The position numbers and the translations under genes are program-made. Below the pieces are notes generated by a model. It was not told the origin of the DNA, did not search any database, and was given only the letters and a program-made list of their open reading frames with translations. A DNA stretch of 64,000 nt from Cytophagales bacterium (GTDB taxonomy: Bacteria > Bacteroidota > Bacteroidia > Cytophagales > Cyclobacteriaceae): NCBI GenBank assembly GCA_022360015.1, contig JAKSDQ010000214.1, forward strand, positions 1 through 64,000. Reading direction: 5' to 3'. Below are positions 50,140 to 59,753 of this stretch, piece by piece. The number at the start of each line of letters is the position of its first letter. Position 1 is the stretch's first letter.

Positions 50140-53007
50140 TCAGTTAATAACAATTTTGTCTTTGTAAATCACACCATTGACTTCAAATGAATAAAAATAC
50201 AAGCCCGGGGATAAGCCTGTCGTTTGAACCGACTCGATTTCAGTAGTCATTTTTTTACGCAAAACCAATTGACCGAAGCTGTTAATTAATCTGAATATTA
50301 CTTCCTGACCTTCAAAGTCCTTGGAAAAGATACGCATAACAGCGGGTTTGACGACAGGATTAGGAAAGACCAAAAAAGGCATATCGGTGAGAAAATAAGA
50401 ATGGATGGCATGGGTAGTTACGGTTTCACCATTGATCAGCTTTATTTTGACCCTGTGGGTATTTAATCCTTGTTTTGGCTGGCTATCGAGGTATTCGGTA
50501 AATACCGATTTTGGTTTGATACTTTCCAATCCTATGAAGCTTCCGTTTTCTTTCCGTTCGAAAACCATCTCATCTATCCCATAAGTGGTGCCAACATCCA
50601 CAAAAAGCCTGATTCCTTCATCCGTCAGGGTTTCTGTGAAAAAGGAACGCAAATAACATCCGCTTCCCAGTGATTCATAGTCAAAAGCACTACTCCTTAG
50701 ATTTCTTAATTGATGGGAGATAACAGGTTGAATGGCCAATTTTGTGGCAGCATAATCACTTTTTTTCAGAATCAAAGCGGTATCTGAGGTAACCAATCGA
50801 GGAGTTAAAAATGCCTGGCCTTCCTCCATTGTGAAAAGCTCATATTTCATGGCTTGTTTCTCTCCGCCCCATTGAAGCAATACGGAATCTTCGCAGTTAA
50901 AGCCAATGGATACTTTCGGAGCACTGCCCAGGGTAAAAGCATCCGATTCGTAACCAACTCCTTCCACCATCATTCTTACCCTTGCCAGTCCGGATCGCTG
51001 ACCTGGTTCCCATCGGTAAAACCCTTTTTCCGGATTGACATGGGCCGCCAATGTTTCCCAGTTTTTTCCATGGTCCAGGCTGTATTCCAGTTTACCGACC
51101 GGTTGATCGAGTGTACTATGCCACCTGAAATAGCTACCGGTCTCTCCATTGTAGGGCATGTTATCACTGGCAGTGGGAAATAACCAGGTAAATTGATCCT
51201 TCTGTTCAAATTGATAGGCAATGTAAAATGATTGCGATCCGGCCGGGACATCAAATCCATTAACTTCAATCCTATAATTTCCGGCCTGCGGATTTTGCAG
51301 GCTGATTTGCTCGATGTTATTAAGGTGATCTTCACCCCTGGTTGCTGGCCGCGATAAACTGAAAAGATCCGGGGCCGGGTTCAGTATCCAGGGAAACCAG
51401 ACCTCATGATTACCTTTTAATGTCATATCGAGGTCGTTGACAAGGGCCCTGTTAGCATTGGGCAGGGCTGCCGGATCGGTCCAGACTATCGTTACTTTCA
51501 GATTTTCAATATATTCTGGTACGGTCAGATTAAATGATCGCTTTTCACCATGGCTTACCTCTCCTGAAATGAACCTTTTTTCCATTAAATTTTTCAATGT
51601 ATGGTAGGCATCCACATTCCCATAGCCTGTAGCATAATCAATTCCTTTATCTCCGACATCCCTGGCACTGTTAATCAGCAGGGCTTTTAGCAAGGCGGAA
51701 GGTGGGAGGTTTTGTGCCATTTCCAGATATTTTTGCTGGAGTAAGATAGATAACCCGGATACCAAAGCCGCAGAATTGGATGACCCGACCGTACTATAAG
51801 CGACCAATTCAGGTTTAACCCTTCCGTCGTATGCTGGCCCTCTCGACGAAAAAGGCATGACTCGCCCCAATGTATCCACCGCTCCGACAGTAAGTATATT
51901 TTTTGCCATTTTAAAATTCCCAGTGAGATTCGCATAACTTGTAAGATGCTGATAGACTCCCCCTGATGCTGTTTCCAAGCCCTGATTACCGGATGAAAAT
52001 ATGTGTAGCAACCATGGGTTTCGATGGGCACTTATGTCAAAAGCCGCTGCTTTCGATCCGTAAAAATTTTCAATTACAGTACCGTATGAATGGTTTTGTA
52101 CTGATATGTTCAGGTCCTTATAGTCCTTATCATCATCTGGCAGTTGTTCTGAGAAATCAGAGGAGGTAATATTTGATGACCATGCCACACCTTTGCCTGT
52201 AATGAATGAATTTCCCGCCCCTGCTGCAATCGTAGCCATCTCAGTAGCATGATTACTGATTTCCACAGCACGCAAAGAAGATGGTACATGCCGGTTATTC
52301 AGATCGATATCCGTTTCATTGTATGCTAGTTCCTTGATAGAGATCGTCATACCGTTTCCATTCAATAAGGGAAATTCGTGATGGATTTTATTGATAGCGT
52401 TAGGATTTAAATTCAGGTCTAAAACGGGACTTTCTTCTACCGGCCGGTTTGATTCGAAACCAATGTACATTATCTCGTCAGCCACCATGATAGCTTTAAT
52501 AATGGTCCTGATATCTGTTTTTAGCGTTAAATACCCATTTTTACCTGTTTTTTCAATAAGATTTTGAATAAATGCCGGTAATAGCCGATGGTTAAAGCCT
52601 GGCTTCATCCTTACAATGTATGAGGCCCTTTCATTCATGCCTTGCTCCACCTTGGATAACAAATCAGGGGAGAGCTTCCAAAGGTTATTGGCGTGCCATG
52701 CCTGTTGAAAAAGAACAGGGAGGTGTTTTTTATCGTTTGCCGGTAAGATTTCTATGACCAGAAAGTCGGAAGATAATTTTCTGAGTATTTGAACACTATT
52801 TGTCGTTACATCACTGATTTTTATGTGTTTGTTGAGCTTGACAACATAGTGGCCGGGTGATAAATTCAATAACCTGGAAGCAGCATATTCCATGGAGACC
52901 GTTCGGTCAATAAATTGATGCCAGTCATTGACCGAAGTAGCAGGCTGGCCATAGTTGTCAGTGACGTCTGCCAGCAGGATGAACAGGACAAATGCCAGGT
53001 TTTTCAA
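50140..53007 (-). CDS. Secreted S8 (subtilisin-like) serine protease with T9SS sorting domain
   Basis: 955 residues with a signal peptide (ends near DNYG). The peptidase domain runs over about 200-480. Candidate triad: aspartate in ELAYNETDIDLNN, H in ISNHATEMATIAAG and S in the VGSSNSAALVSG segment. The catalytic motifs are divergent from classical subtilisins. A prodomain-like region precedes it and two beta-sandwich domains follow. The last 75 residues (VFPNPVVKPAVMRIF, LINSFGQLVLRKK, SPGLYFYSFEVNGVIYKDKI) are a type IX secretion C-terminal domain, so it is exported to the cell surface or medium. Confidence 0.9.
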   Translation of the reverse strand: MKNLAFVLFILLADVTDNYGQPATSVNDWHQFIDRTVSMEYAASRLLNLSPGHYVVKLNKHIKISDVTTNSVQILRKLSSDFLVIEILPANDKKHLPVLFQQAWHANNLWKLSPDLLSKVEQGMNERASYIVRMKPGFNHRLLPAFIQNLIEKTGKNGYLTLKTDIRTIIKAIMVADEIMYIGFESNRPVEESPVLDLNLNPNAINKIHHEFPLLNGNGMTISIKELAYNETDIDLNNRHVPSSLRAVEISNHATEMATIAAGAGNSFITGKGVAWSSNITSSDFSEQLPDDDKDYKDLNISVQNHSYGTVIENFYGSKAAAFDISAHRNPWLLHIFSSGNQGLETASGGVYQHLTSYANLTGNFKMAKNILTVGAVDTLGRVMPFSSRGPAYDGRVKPELVAYSTVGSSNSAALVSGLSILLQQKYLEMAQNLPPSALLKALLINSARDVGDKGIDYATGYGNVDAYHTLKNLMEKRFISGEVSHGEKRSFNLTVPEYIENLKVTIVWTDPAALPNANRALVNDLDMTLKGNHEVWFPWILNPAPDLFSLSRPATRGEDHLNNIEQISLQNPQAGNYRIEVNGFDVPAGSQSFYIAYQFEQKDQFTWLFPTASDNMPYNGETGSYFRWHSTLDQPVGKLEYSLDHGKNWETLAAHVNPEKGFYRWEPGQRSGLARVRMMVEGVGYESDAFTLGSAPKVSIGFNCEDSVLLQWGGEKQAMKYELFTMEEGQAFLTPRLVTSDTALILKKSDYAATKLAIQPVISHQLRNLRSSAFDYESLGSGCYLRSFFTETLTDEGIRLFVDVGTTYGIDEMVFERKENGSFIGLESIKPKSVFTEYLDSQPKQGLNTHRVKIKLINGETVTTHAIHSYFLTDMPFLVFPNPVVKPAVMRIFSKDFEGQEVIFRLINSFGQLVLRKKMTTEIESVQTTGLSPGLYFYSFEVNGVIYKDKIVIN

Positions 53008-53086
53008 CGTGTTTATGTTTTGGTACCGTTAGCGATAAAGTTAGCAATAAAATTTCAACTTTTTATAACGAAATTATGTTTAGTAA

Positions 53087-53105
53087 AATTTGAATAATTC
53101 AAATT
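53087..53105. promoter_or_regulatory. Palindrome in the protease intergenic region
   Basis: AATTTGAA-TAA-TTCAAATT is a perfect palindrome with a 3-nt centre, 80 bp upstream of the S8 gene and about 185 bp upstream of the M57 gene. It could be an operator for one or both divergent protease genes. The rest of 53008-53290 is AT-rich without another feature. Confidence 0.45.
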
Positions 53106-53290
53106 AAAAGTTTTTTGTAATCGATTGCTCACAGAATATTTATAATGTAGAAAATACTTTAACAATAAAATATTAAATCCTTTTATGATTGGAATTGAAA
53201 TGCCCGAATAAAAAAATTATGTGATAAATTTTGTGAATAACTTAAAATATTCATATTTTGAATTATCAGTCAACCTAAACAAAAACGATC

Positions 53291-54151
53291 ATGAAAACCT
53301 ACGGATTCACCCAGGCGATTGTCATGGCAATCGCAGTAATTTCTCTATTATTTACAGCTTGTTCACCGGAAGAAGACGTCGACATTGTCGATCAGCCTGC
53401 AAAAATTTCCGATGAAATAATGGCGCAATTCAAGGACCTGGGATTTGACGTCAGTGATATTGCGATCACCCAAGGTTATGACCTGCTGGATCCTGCATTG
53501 GAAAGCGGGAATTATTTGTTGGAGAGCGATATTATCATTACGCCTGATAACTTAGATAAAATGCTTCAAAGCGGTATACAACACACCGGCGTAGTCGGTG
53601 AACAGTATCGTACCAACAATCTGGTTCGTGGTTTGCCTCGAACGATTAGTGTCATTGGTTATACAGGCGGCGGCAATGCTTTGGATTCAAAAATGCGTAC
53701 AGGGCTGCAACGGGCTATCAACAACTATAACAACCTAAACACCCGCCTTAACTTTACGCTCACATTCGGGACCAACTACCAGGTTTATGATATTGTTGTT
53801 TACAGGGTAAGCGGAGGAGGAGGAGGATCAGCCGGTTTTCCAAGGGATGGCGATCCCTATCAGTTTGTTCAAATTCAGTCAGGAACCAGTAACTTCAGCA
53901 CTGACGTGGTAGAACATGTCATCACACATGAAATTGGTCACTGCCTTGGCCTGCGTCATACCGATTTCTTTGACCGTTCGCTTTCCTGTGGAAGAGGCGG
54001 TAATGAAGGGGCCGGTAGTGTAGGGGCCATTCATATTCCCGGAACCCCTACTGGTTTTGATGCAAACTCTGTCATGCTGTCTTGTTTTAGCGCGGATGAA
54101 GATGGAGAGTTTGGCCGCTTTGACAGGGAAGCCTTGCAATTCCTTTATTGA
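53291..54151 (+). CDS. M57-type HExxH zinc protease, lipoprotein
   Basis: 286 residues with lipobox LLFTAC (C24). The zinc site is H213, E214, H217 and H223 (HEIGHCLGLRHTDF). A glycine-rich stretch (VSGGGGGSAGFPRDGD) lies before it, and a cysteine pair (DRSLSCGRGGNEG, VMLSCFSADEDG) may form a disulfide. Length and pattern fit the dual-action HEIGH metallopeptidase group of Bacteroidota (M57). It probably degrades extracellular protein. Confidence 0.85.
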   Translation: MKTYGFTQAIVMAIAVISLLFTACSPEEDVDIVDQPAKISDEIMAQFKDLGFDVSDIAITQGYDLLDPALESGNYLLESDIIITPDNLDKMLQSGIQHTGVVGEQYRTNNLVRGLPRTISVIGYTGGGNALDSKMRTGLQRAINNYNNLNTRLNFTLTFGTNYQVYDIVVYRVSGGGGGSAGFPRDGDPYQFVQIQSGTSNFSTDVVEHVITHEIGHCLGLRHTDFFDRSLSCGRGGNEGAGSVGAIHIPGTPTGFDANSVMLSCFSADEDGEFGRFDREALQFLY

Positions 54152-54223
54152 TGCCCATCGGAAAACCGATGCTGTGTAGAGAAGATTAAATCAAGGTAAC
54201 GCAATTCACCTCGATAGCATTTA

Positions 54224-54250
54224 CCGCCTGAACAGTCAGGCGGTTTTTTA
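54224..54250 (+). terminator. Intrinsic terminator after the M57 gene
   Basis: CCGCCTGA and TCAGGCGG pair over 8 bp with an ACAG loop, followed by TTTTTTA. A clear intrinsic terminator. Confidence 0.9.
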
Positions 54251-54393
54251 GGTCATATATGTTGGGTAGATAGTTAAAAGTTTTATGAATGAGTGGATGC
54301 TGTACAAAATAAAAAAGAATTTTTGTCCTGTAATTGATAGCATATTCGTCAATTAGTTGATAACTTAATTTTTCAACTTAAACTTTTACAAAA

Positions 54394-54741
54394 ATGGCAA
54401 AATACCTTTATCTATTCAGAGGCGGTGATGTAAAAATGGCGGAGTCATCACCGGAAGAAACCCAGGAGCACATGCAAAAATGGGGGGTATGGATGCAGGA
54501 TCTGGCACAAAGGGGAAAACTGGTGGATGGCCTGCCTCTGGCCAGGCCTGGAAAGGTAGTTCAAAAGAGTGGGGAGGTCATGCATGATGGCCCTTTTGCA
54601 GAAGGTACGGAAGTGGTCGGGGGGTACATGATTATCAATGCGGACTCCTTCGAAGAAGCCGTGGAGATAAGCAAAGAATGCCCGATTTACGAAAATGACG
54701 GTACCACCGAGGTGAGGGAAATCATGAACATGGATATGTAG
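54394..54741 (+). CDS. YciI-like DGPF-domain protein
   Basis: 115 residues. The YCII/DGPF fold is clear: YLYLFRGGDVKMAE, EHMQKWGVWMQDLAQRGKLV, and the defining MHDGPFAEGTEVVGGYMIIN. These proteins are the constant partner of ECF42 sigma factors and are usually co-transcribed with them; here the sigma gene follows 241 bp later. The biochemical role is not established. Confidence 0.9.
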   Translation: MAKYLYLFRGGDVKMAESSPEETQEHMQKWGVWMQDLAQRGKLVDGLPLARPGKVVQKSGEVMHDGPFAEGTEVVGGYMIINADSFEEAVEISKECPIYENDGTTEVREIMNMDM

Positions 54742-54750
54742 CCGTCTCGA

Positions 54751-54895
54751 CAAAATTCTTTGTGTCTCTTTGTGTCTTGGTGCCTCCGTGGTGAAAAATG
54801 GTGAACCACCAAGACACAAAGAGACACGGAGGTTTTCGCCGATAAAATACAAATACAGGCACATGCTTGCGTTGTGCAACAGCCATGTTTCGCTT
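54751..54895. repeat. CACCAAGACAC dispersed palindromic repeat, full copy inside the ECF42 operon
   Basis: Arms GTGTCTCTTTGTGTCTTGGTG (54762-54782) and its exact complement (54807-54827) pair over 21 bp around a 24-nt loop; CCTCCGTG in the loop can also pair with CACGGAGG (54826-54833). The TAAAATACAAATACAGGCAC and GTTGTGCAACAGCCA tail follows. It lies between the DGPF gene and its sigma factor gene. Confidence 0.8.
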
Positions 54896-54911
54896 GTGCC
54901 TTTCGGAATGA

Positions 54912-54970
54912 TGCTTCATGAAGCAAATTACCTGATTAAAAGACTCAATCATAAGGATTGAGTTTTTTAC
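54912..54970 (+). terminator. Palindrome and intrinsic terminator just before the ECF42 gene
   Basis: TGCTTCATGAAGCA (54912-54925) is a perfect palindrome. ACTCAATC (54943-54950) and GATTGAGT (54956-54963) then pair around ATAAG and are followed by TTTTTA. The terminator ends 13 bp before the sigma start (54983), so it would stop read-through from the DGPF gene unless relieved. Confidence 0.65.
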
Positions 54971-54982
54971 CTTTACTAAGGT

Positions 54983-56203
54983 ATGGAATATAAGATAGAT
55001 TTTGTCTTCAAAAAAGAATACACAAGGCTCATTGCCATTTTGGTTAAAAAATTTGGAAGTCAGCACATTGATTTGATTGAAGACGCTGTACAGGAAGCTT
55101 TTTTCAAAGCGGTGAAATTATGGCCAATCAAAAAACCGGGAAACCCCTCCGGATGGATCATGCTTGTGGCCCGAAATCATTTACTGGATCAACTGAAAAA
55201 GACCAGTAAAAAGTTAGGAAATGAAGTTTCGGAAGCTGATGCAAACCAGATGGCAACAGACGAAATGCCAGGGGAAAGTGAGATTGTCGACAGCCAGTTG
55301 CGTATGATCTTCGCCTGTTGTCACCCTGAAATCAGGCAGGTGGATCAACTGATATTAAGTCTGAAATTTTTATGTGGTTTTGGCAATGAGCAGATTTCAA
55401 GGGCCCTTCTAAAAAAAACCGATGCTGTAGCCAAGGCATTGACCCGGGCCAAACAAAAGTTCAGGGAGAAAGTCAGTGATTTTTCAGTTCCTGGCATCGA
55501 GGCCTTAAAACCCAGATTAGCCAATGTTCTGAAAGTTGTATACCTTCAATTCAATGAAGGATACAAAGTATCGCACGGAGATCAGTTGATCAATAAAGAT
55601 CTTTGCTGGGATGCCATTAAACTGGCTGAGCTTATCACCACGCACAAGCATTTTAACACACCTGAAACCAATGCCTTGCTGGCGCTGATGTATTTTCAGG
55701 CATCCAGGTTCCACACCCGCCTGGACAACAATAACCGCCTGCTAACCCTGGAACAGCAACCCCGCAGTCAATGGAATCATAAACTCATACTGCAGGGAAA
55801 TATCTATCTGGGCAGGGCCTCGGTAGGAAATAAACTTAGCACTTATCATCTCGAAGCTGCCATTGCCGGCTATCATGCCACCGCCAAAAGTTTCAGAGAA
55901 ACAAACTGGGAGGCCATCGTCGACCTCTATGATCTATTGTTGGCCGACAGCCGTAACCCGGTTTACCTGCTCAATCGTATCATTGCATTTTCCCAAATCC
56001 ACTCACCGGCAGAAGCTTTGAAAATGGTAAAAACCAACGAAAAGCACTTGCCTGACAATCACATCACCAAGGTTTTTGTCGGAGGATTATATGAAAAACT
56101 CAATCATCCGGAGTTAGCCAGGCATGCTTATCACCGGGCCCTGGAACAGACCCAAAATCAACTCGAAAAGCAGTTTATCACGAACAAATTAGAAAGTCTG
56201 TAA
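54983..56203 (+). CDS. ECF42-type sigma factor with C-terminal DUF6596/TPR-like extension
   Basis: 406 residues. Region 2 (about 10-80, LVARNHLLDQLKKTSKKLGN) and region 4 (about 120-175, NEQISRALLKKTDAVAKALT) are followed by a 230-residue helical extension beginning VLKVVYLQFNEGYKVSHGDQ and ending with repeat-like helices. This size and extension are the ECF42 signature. The extension replaces an anti-sigma factor and is thought to control activity. Its partner is the DGPF protein upstream. Confidence 0.9.
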   Translation: MEYKIDFVFKKEYTRLIAILVKKFGSQHIDLIEDAVQEAFFKAVKLWPIKKPGNPSGWIMLVARNHLLDQLKKTSKKLGNEVSEADANQMATDEMPGESEIVDSQLRMIFACCHPEIRQVDQLILSLKFLCGFGNEQISRALLKKTDAVAKALTRAKQKFREKVSDFSVPGIEALKPRLANVLKVVYLQFNEGYKVSHGDQLINKDLCWDAIKLAELITTHKHFNTPETNALLALMYFQASRFHTRLDNNNRLLTLEQQPRSQWNHKLILQGNIYLGRASVGNKLSTYHLEAAIAGYHATAKSFRETNWEAIVDLYDLLLADSRNPVYLLNRIIAFSQIHSPAEALKMVKTNEKHLPDNHITKVFVGGLYEKLNHPELARHAYHRALEQTQNQLEKQFITNKLESL

Positions 56204-56263
56204 TATACCCCTGTTTTCAGGCGTTTATCCTTTGAAAAACCAATCAACCCAACGAAATATTAT

Positions 56264-57382
56264 ATGGCAACAACCAAAAAATCTGTCAAAAAGAAAAACG
56301 ATCGACACAATTATTGTTCTATGCCGGTAGTACCGGTCAGAAAGTTTCCTCCTTCTGTTAATCCTAACCGAGCCAGTCTGATACTCAGATCAGACAAGAA
56401 GTGGGCTAATGGCACCATCCTGCATTACTATTTTTTTGATAAATCTACCGACGGTGAGCAGGTATTCTTCAATGACGGTACATCGACGTTTGTCAGTTGG
56501 AGTGGTACTGAAGATGAAAAGAACGTGGTTAGAAAAGCCTTTGAAACCTGGAAAAAAGTGGGAATTGGCCTCGAATTCAAAGAGGTCGACAACAGGGATG
56601 AGGCGGAAATAAGAATTGGATTTATGAAGGGGGATGGCGCCTGGTCTTATGTCGGAAGGGATATTCTCAGTATAGGACGTAATAAGCGGACTATGAACTT
56701 TGGCTGGGACCTGACCCGTTCCGGTGAGATCGATACGGCCCTGCATGAAATTGGTCATACCCTGGGCTTTCCTCATGAACATCAAAACCCCAACGCAGGT
56801 ATTGTCTGGGATGAAGAAGCGGTGATCAATGAGCTTGCAAAGCCGCCTAACAACTGGAGCCGGGAAACAACAATCCATAATATCATACGCAAGATCGATC
56901 CCGATTCGGTGCAGGGCTCCAACTGGGATCCCGACTCTATTATGCACTACCCGTTTGGCCCGGGCCTGATAATTTCTCCGGAGGAATTTCAAGACGGTAT
57001 CCTTCCCAAACCGGGCCTTTCTGCCAGGGACAAAGCATGGGTAAAGAATTTCTACGCCCCCTTGAAAAAAACAGACTATACAGCGTTGAAGCCTTTTGAG
57101 TCGATCCCACTGGAAATTGAAGAGGGACAACAAAGAAACTTTACCATTACTCCCGGCGCTACCAGAAAATATGATATACGGACATTCGGTATATCCGATA
57201 CGGTTATGGTATTGTTTGAAGATGTGCATGGCGAGCTTAGATACAGAACCGGCGATGACGACAGCGGTGAAGATTACAACGCGTCTTTTAGAATTAAGCT
57301 ATACAAAGGCAGGAAGTATGTCTTAAGAATCAGGTTATATTACAGGGACAGGGCAGGAGAAACTGCTGTGATGATTTGGTAA
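56264..57382 (+). CDS. Astacin-like (M12A) zinc metallopeptidase without signal peptide
   Basis: 372 residues. The catalytic core (about 50-265) has the astacin motif H161, E162, H165, H171 and E172 (HEIGHTLGFPHEHQNP) and the Met-turn SIMHYPFG. A C-terminal PPC-like beta-sandwich follows (about 285-372, YDIRTFGISDTVMVLFEDVH, YVLRIRLYYRDRAGE). The N-terminus is MATTKKSVKKKNDRH, basic and without a hydrophobic stretch, so no export signal is visible. It follows the ECF42 gene by 60 bp. Confidence 0.85.
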   Translation: MATTKKSVKKKNDRHNYCSMPVVPVRKFPPSVNPNRASLILRSDKKWANGTILHYYFFDKSTDGEQVFFNDGTSTFVSWSGTEDEKNVVRKAFETWKKVGIGLEFKEVDNRDEAEIRIGFMKGDGAWSYVGRDILSIGRNKRTMNFGWDLTRSGEIDTALHEIGHTLGFPHEHQNPNAGIVWDEEAVINELAKPPNNWSRETTIHNIIRKIDPDSVQGSNWDPDSIMHYPFGPGLIISPEEFQDGILPKPGLSARDKAWVKNFYAPLKKTDYTALKPFESIPLEIEEGQQRNFTITPGATRKYDIRTFGISDTVMVLFEDVHGELRYRTGDDDSGEDYNASFRIKLYKGRKYVLRIRLYYRDRAGETAVMIW

Positions 57383-57464
57383 TATTTAAAAAAATGGCAC
57401 GGTAATTTGGACGATAATGCAGCTACTTGATTATCTTTATCAGGAACTTTATGACCCCATAACC

Positions 57465-58358
57465 ATGAAAAAACCGGGAACATTGCTGTTACTTTTCTTA
57501 GCGCATTTCGCAGGCGCACAGGACCTGTTTGATAAAATCTTTGTCGACCAGTCATGGCTGCTGGAGCATCAAAATGATAGAAATCTTGTGTTGTTACATG
57601 TGGCGGAGGCTGATCATTATAAAAAAGGCCACATAGAAAATGCCCAACTGATTGTACCGGATGAATACACGGTCACAAGGGGTAACCTGAGGTGGGAGTT
57701 ACCCGATTCAAAACAACTCGAAGCCACCTTACGTTCAAAAGGCATATCCCATGAAACTGTCAATGTGCTATATTATGCGGGCGACCTGTTTGCTCCCACC
57801 TTTAGATTGTATTTTACATTGGATTACCTGGGTTTAGGTGATAATACCTTTATCCTGAATGGTGGTTTGCCGGGCTGGCTGGCCCAAAAGCTTCCTGTCA
57901 CCACGGAATTGACCAATGTTACTCAAACTGGCCAAGGTAAATTGTTACTGACGCCCCGTAAACACCTGTTAGCGATGAAAGACGAAGTTTTAGCCAGATC
58001 AAAGCAATCTTCAACCAGTATAATCGATGCAAGAAAATCCGATTACTATCGTGGAGAAAAAGATGGCGACGGGCGCTATCGAAGATCGGGACATATCGCC
58101 GGGGCCGTTAACATTACCTGGCGTGACCTGTTGGATGAAAACAAATTTGTGAGAAATAAAGAAGATTTACGAAAATACTTTGATGAAGCCGGGGTTGACG
58201 ATCAAAAAAAAGTCATTACTTATTGCCATGTGGGGTTGAGTGCCACTGTGCTTTACACCATTGCCAAAGCCCTGGGGCATGAAACCCGGTTGTACGACGG
58301 TTCATTTAGTGAATGGGATAAACTCGATGCTTCCTACCTGGTAGAAACAGGAAATTAG
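57465..58358 (+). CDS. Rhodanese-type sulfurtransferase (thiosulfate/3-mercaptopyruvate), exported
   Basis: From ATG 57465: a signal peptide (MKKPGTLLLLFLAHFAGAQ) and two rhodanese domains (about 25-145 and 165-295). The active-site cysteine is C254 in TYCHVGLSATVLY; the loop is CHVGLSA, not the CRKGVT of classical rhodaneses. The second domain starts SIIDARKSDYYRGEKDGDGR. It would move sulfur from thiosulfate or mercaptopyruvate in the periplasm. An earlier ATG at 57417 would hide the signal peptide. Confidence 0.85.
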   Translation: MKKPGTLLLLFLAHFAGAQDLFDKIFVDQSWLLEHQNDRNLVLLHVAEADHYKKGHIENAQLIVPDEYTVTRGNLRWELPDSKQLEATLRSKGISHETVNVLYYAGDLFAPTFRLYFTLDYLGLGDNTFILNGGLPGWLAQKLPVTTELTNVTQTGQGKLLLTPRKHLLAMKDEVLARSKQSSTSIIDARKSDYYRGEKDGDGRYRRSGHIAGAVNITWRDLLDENKFVRNKEDLRKYFDEAGVDDQKKVITYCHVGLSATVLYTIAKALGHETRLYDGSFSEWDKLDASYLVETGN

Positions 58359-58463
58359 CCGCGCTGCGCTACAAAATTCTTCGAAATGTGGTAAGTTATC
58401 GCTGCTGCTATTTTATTGCTTTCTTCCTGTAAATTAACCTGAGTGATTACTTACTTATCAAAC

Positions 58464-59576
58464 ATGATGAAAATGCTATTATTTTTGTTGTTAACAGTTG
58501 GTCTCCTGACTGGCTCGGTGGTTTTATTCATGCAATTTGCCCCCCAATTCGGTGCTCCTCCTGCAGGCCAACATCTGGAGCAGCTTAAAAAATCACAAAA
58601 TTACGGCAGCGACCAATTCAAAAACCTGGTTACAACCGAAATGAACATGAGTATCGGTCAAATGACTGGCACTATGTACCAATGGCTTTTTGAGGATAAT
58701 GGAAAAGCCCCCAAAAAGCCACTGCCTACCCGGTTGGCGGAACCTCATCAGGAGGATCACGACTCCATCACCCAGGTTACCTGGTTCGGGCATTCGGCGA
58801 TTCTTTTGGAAATAGATGGCAAAAACCTGCTAATCGACCCGATGTTTGGCCCAGCCGCTGCCCCGGTATCCTTTCTCAGCAAGCGGTTTCCGTATCAACA
58901 GGCCATCGACCTGGAAAACCTGCCCGAAATAGATGCCATTATTATTTCGCATGACCACTACGACCACCTGGACTATCCTTCCATCAGGTATCTAAAAGAT
59001 AAAACCAACCATTTTTTTGTACCCCTGGGTGTGGGGTCACACCTGAAAGAGTGGGGGGTTGAAGTCAGTAAAATCAATGAATTGGATTGGTGGGAGTCCT
59101 TTTCCTTTGAGGGACTGGCATTGGTAGCTACTCCGGCCAGGCATTTCTCGGGAAGAAAATTCAACGACCGTAACAAAACCCTATGGGCCTCCTGGGTAAT
59201 TTGCGGAAACAAGCATAAAATCTTTTTTAGCGGGGATGGTGGTTATTTCAATGGTTTCAAAGAAATAGGGACCAAGTATGGACCCTTTGATTTTACCATG
59301 ATCGAGTGTGGGCAATACAATGAAAACTGGGCAGCCATTCATATGATGCCCGAGCAATCGGTTCAGGCCCATTTAGATGTACAGGGCAAAGTAATGATGC
59401 CAATCCATTGGGGAGCCTTTAGCCTGTCCCTGCATAGCTGGAAAGAACCGGTAGAAAGACTACTCAAAAAGGCCGGAGAGGAAAATGTGACTGCCTGCTT
59501 TCCGATAATCGGGCAGCCACTCGACATAGAATCACCCCCGGCAACAGCCAATTACTGGTGGGTAAGTCATGAATAA
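58464..59576 (+). CDS. MBL-fold hydrolase, NAPE-PLD/UlaG-like, membrane-anchored
   Basis: About 370 residues. An N-terminal membrane helix (MMKMLLFLLLTVGLLTGSVV) is followed by the metallo-beta-lactamase fold: VTWFGHSAILLEIDGKNLLI, the HxHxDH motif (IISHDHYDHLDYPS), VATPARHFSGRKFND and GDGGYFNGFKEIG, and a final MPIHWGAFSLSLH. These match proteins annotated as related to N-acyl-phosphatidylethanolamine phospholipase D. A GTG at 58443 would add seven residues. It probably works in the periplasm. Confidence 0.85.
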   Translation: MMKMLLFLLLTVGLLTGSVVLFMQFAPQFGAPPAGQHLEQLKKSQNYGSDQFKNLVTTEMNMSIGQMTGTMYQWLFEDNGKAPKKPLPTRLAEPHQEDHDSITQVTWFGHSAILLEIDGKNLLIDPMFGPAAAPVSFLSKRFPYQQAIDLENLPEIDAIIISHDHYDHLDYPSIRYLKDKTNHFFVPLGVGSHLKEWGVEVSKINELDWWESFSFEGLALVATPARHFSGRKFNDRNKTLWASWVICGNKHKIFFSGDGGYFNGFKEIGTKYGPFDFTMIECGQYNENWAAIHMMPEQSVQAHLDVQGKVMMPIHWGAFSLSLHSWKEPVERLLKKAGEENVTACFPIIGQPLDIESPPATANYWWVSHE

Positions 59577-59753
59577 TGACAACCATTTGCAAATGTAGAT
59601 GAGGGTTGCTAATTTCGTACAATATTATTAAGTAACCGACAACCGAGGCTAATACCTACATTAAAAAAAAGTTAATTTCAATACCTCTCCTTCTACGTGC
59701 TGAATGGGCTTGGGTAAAGAATAAAATTTATAAATGCAGACTGTAAAGGATTA

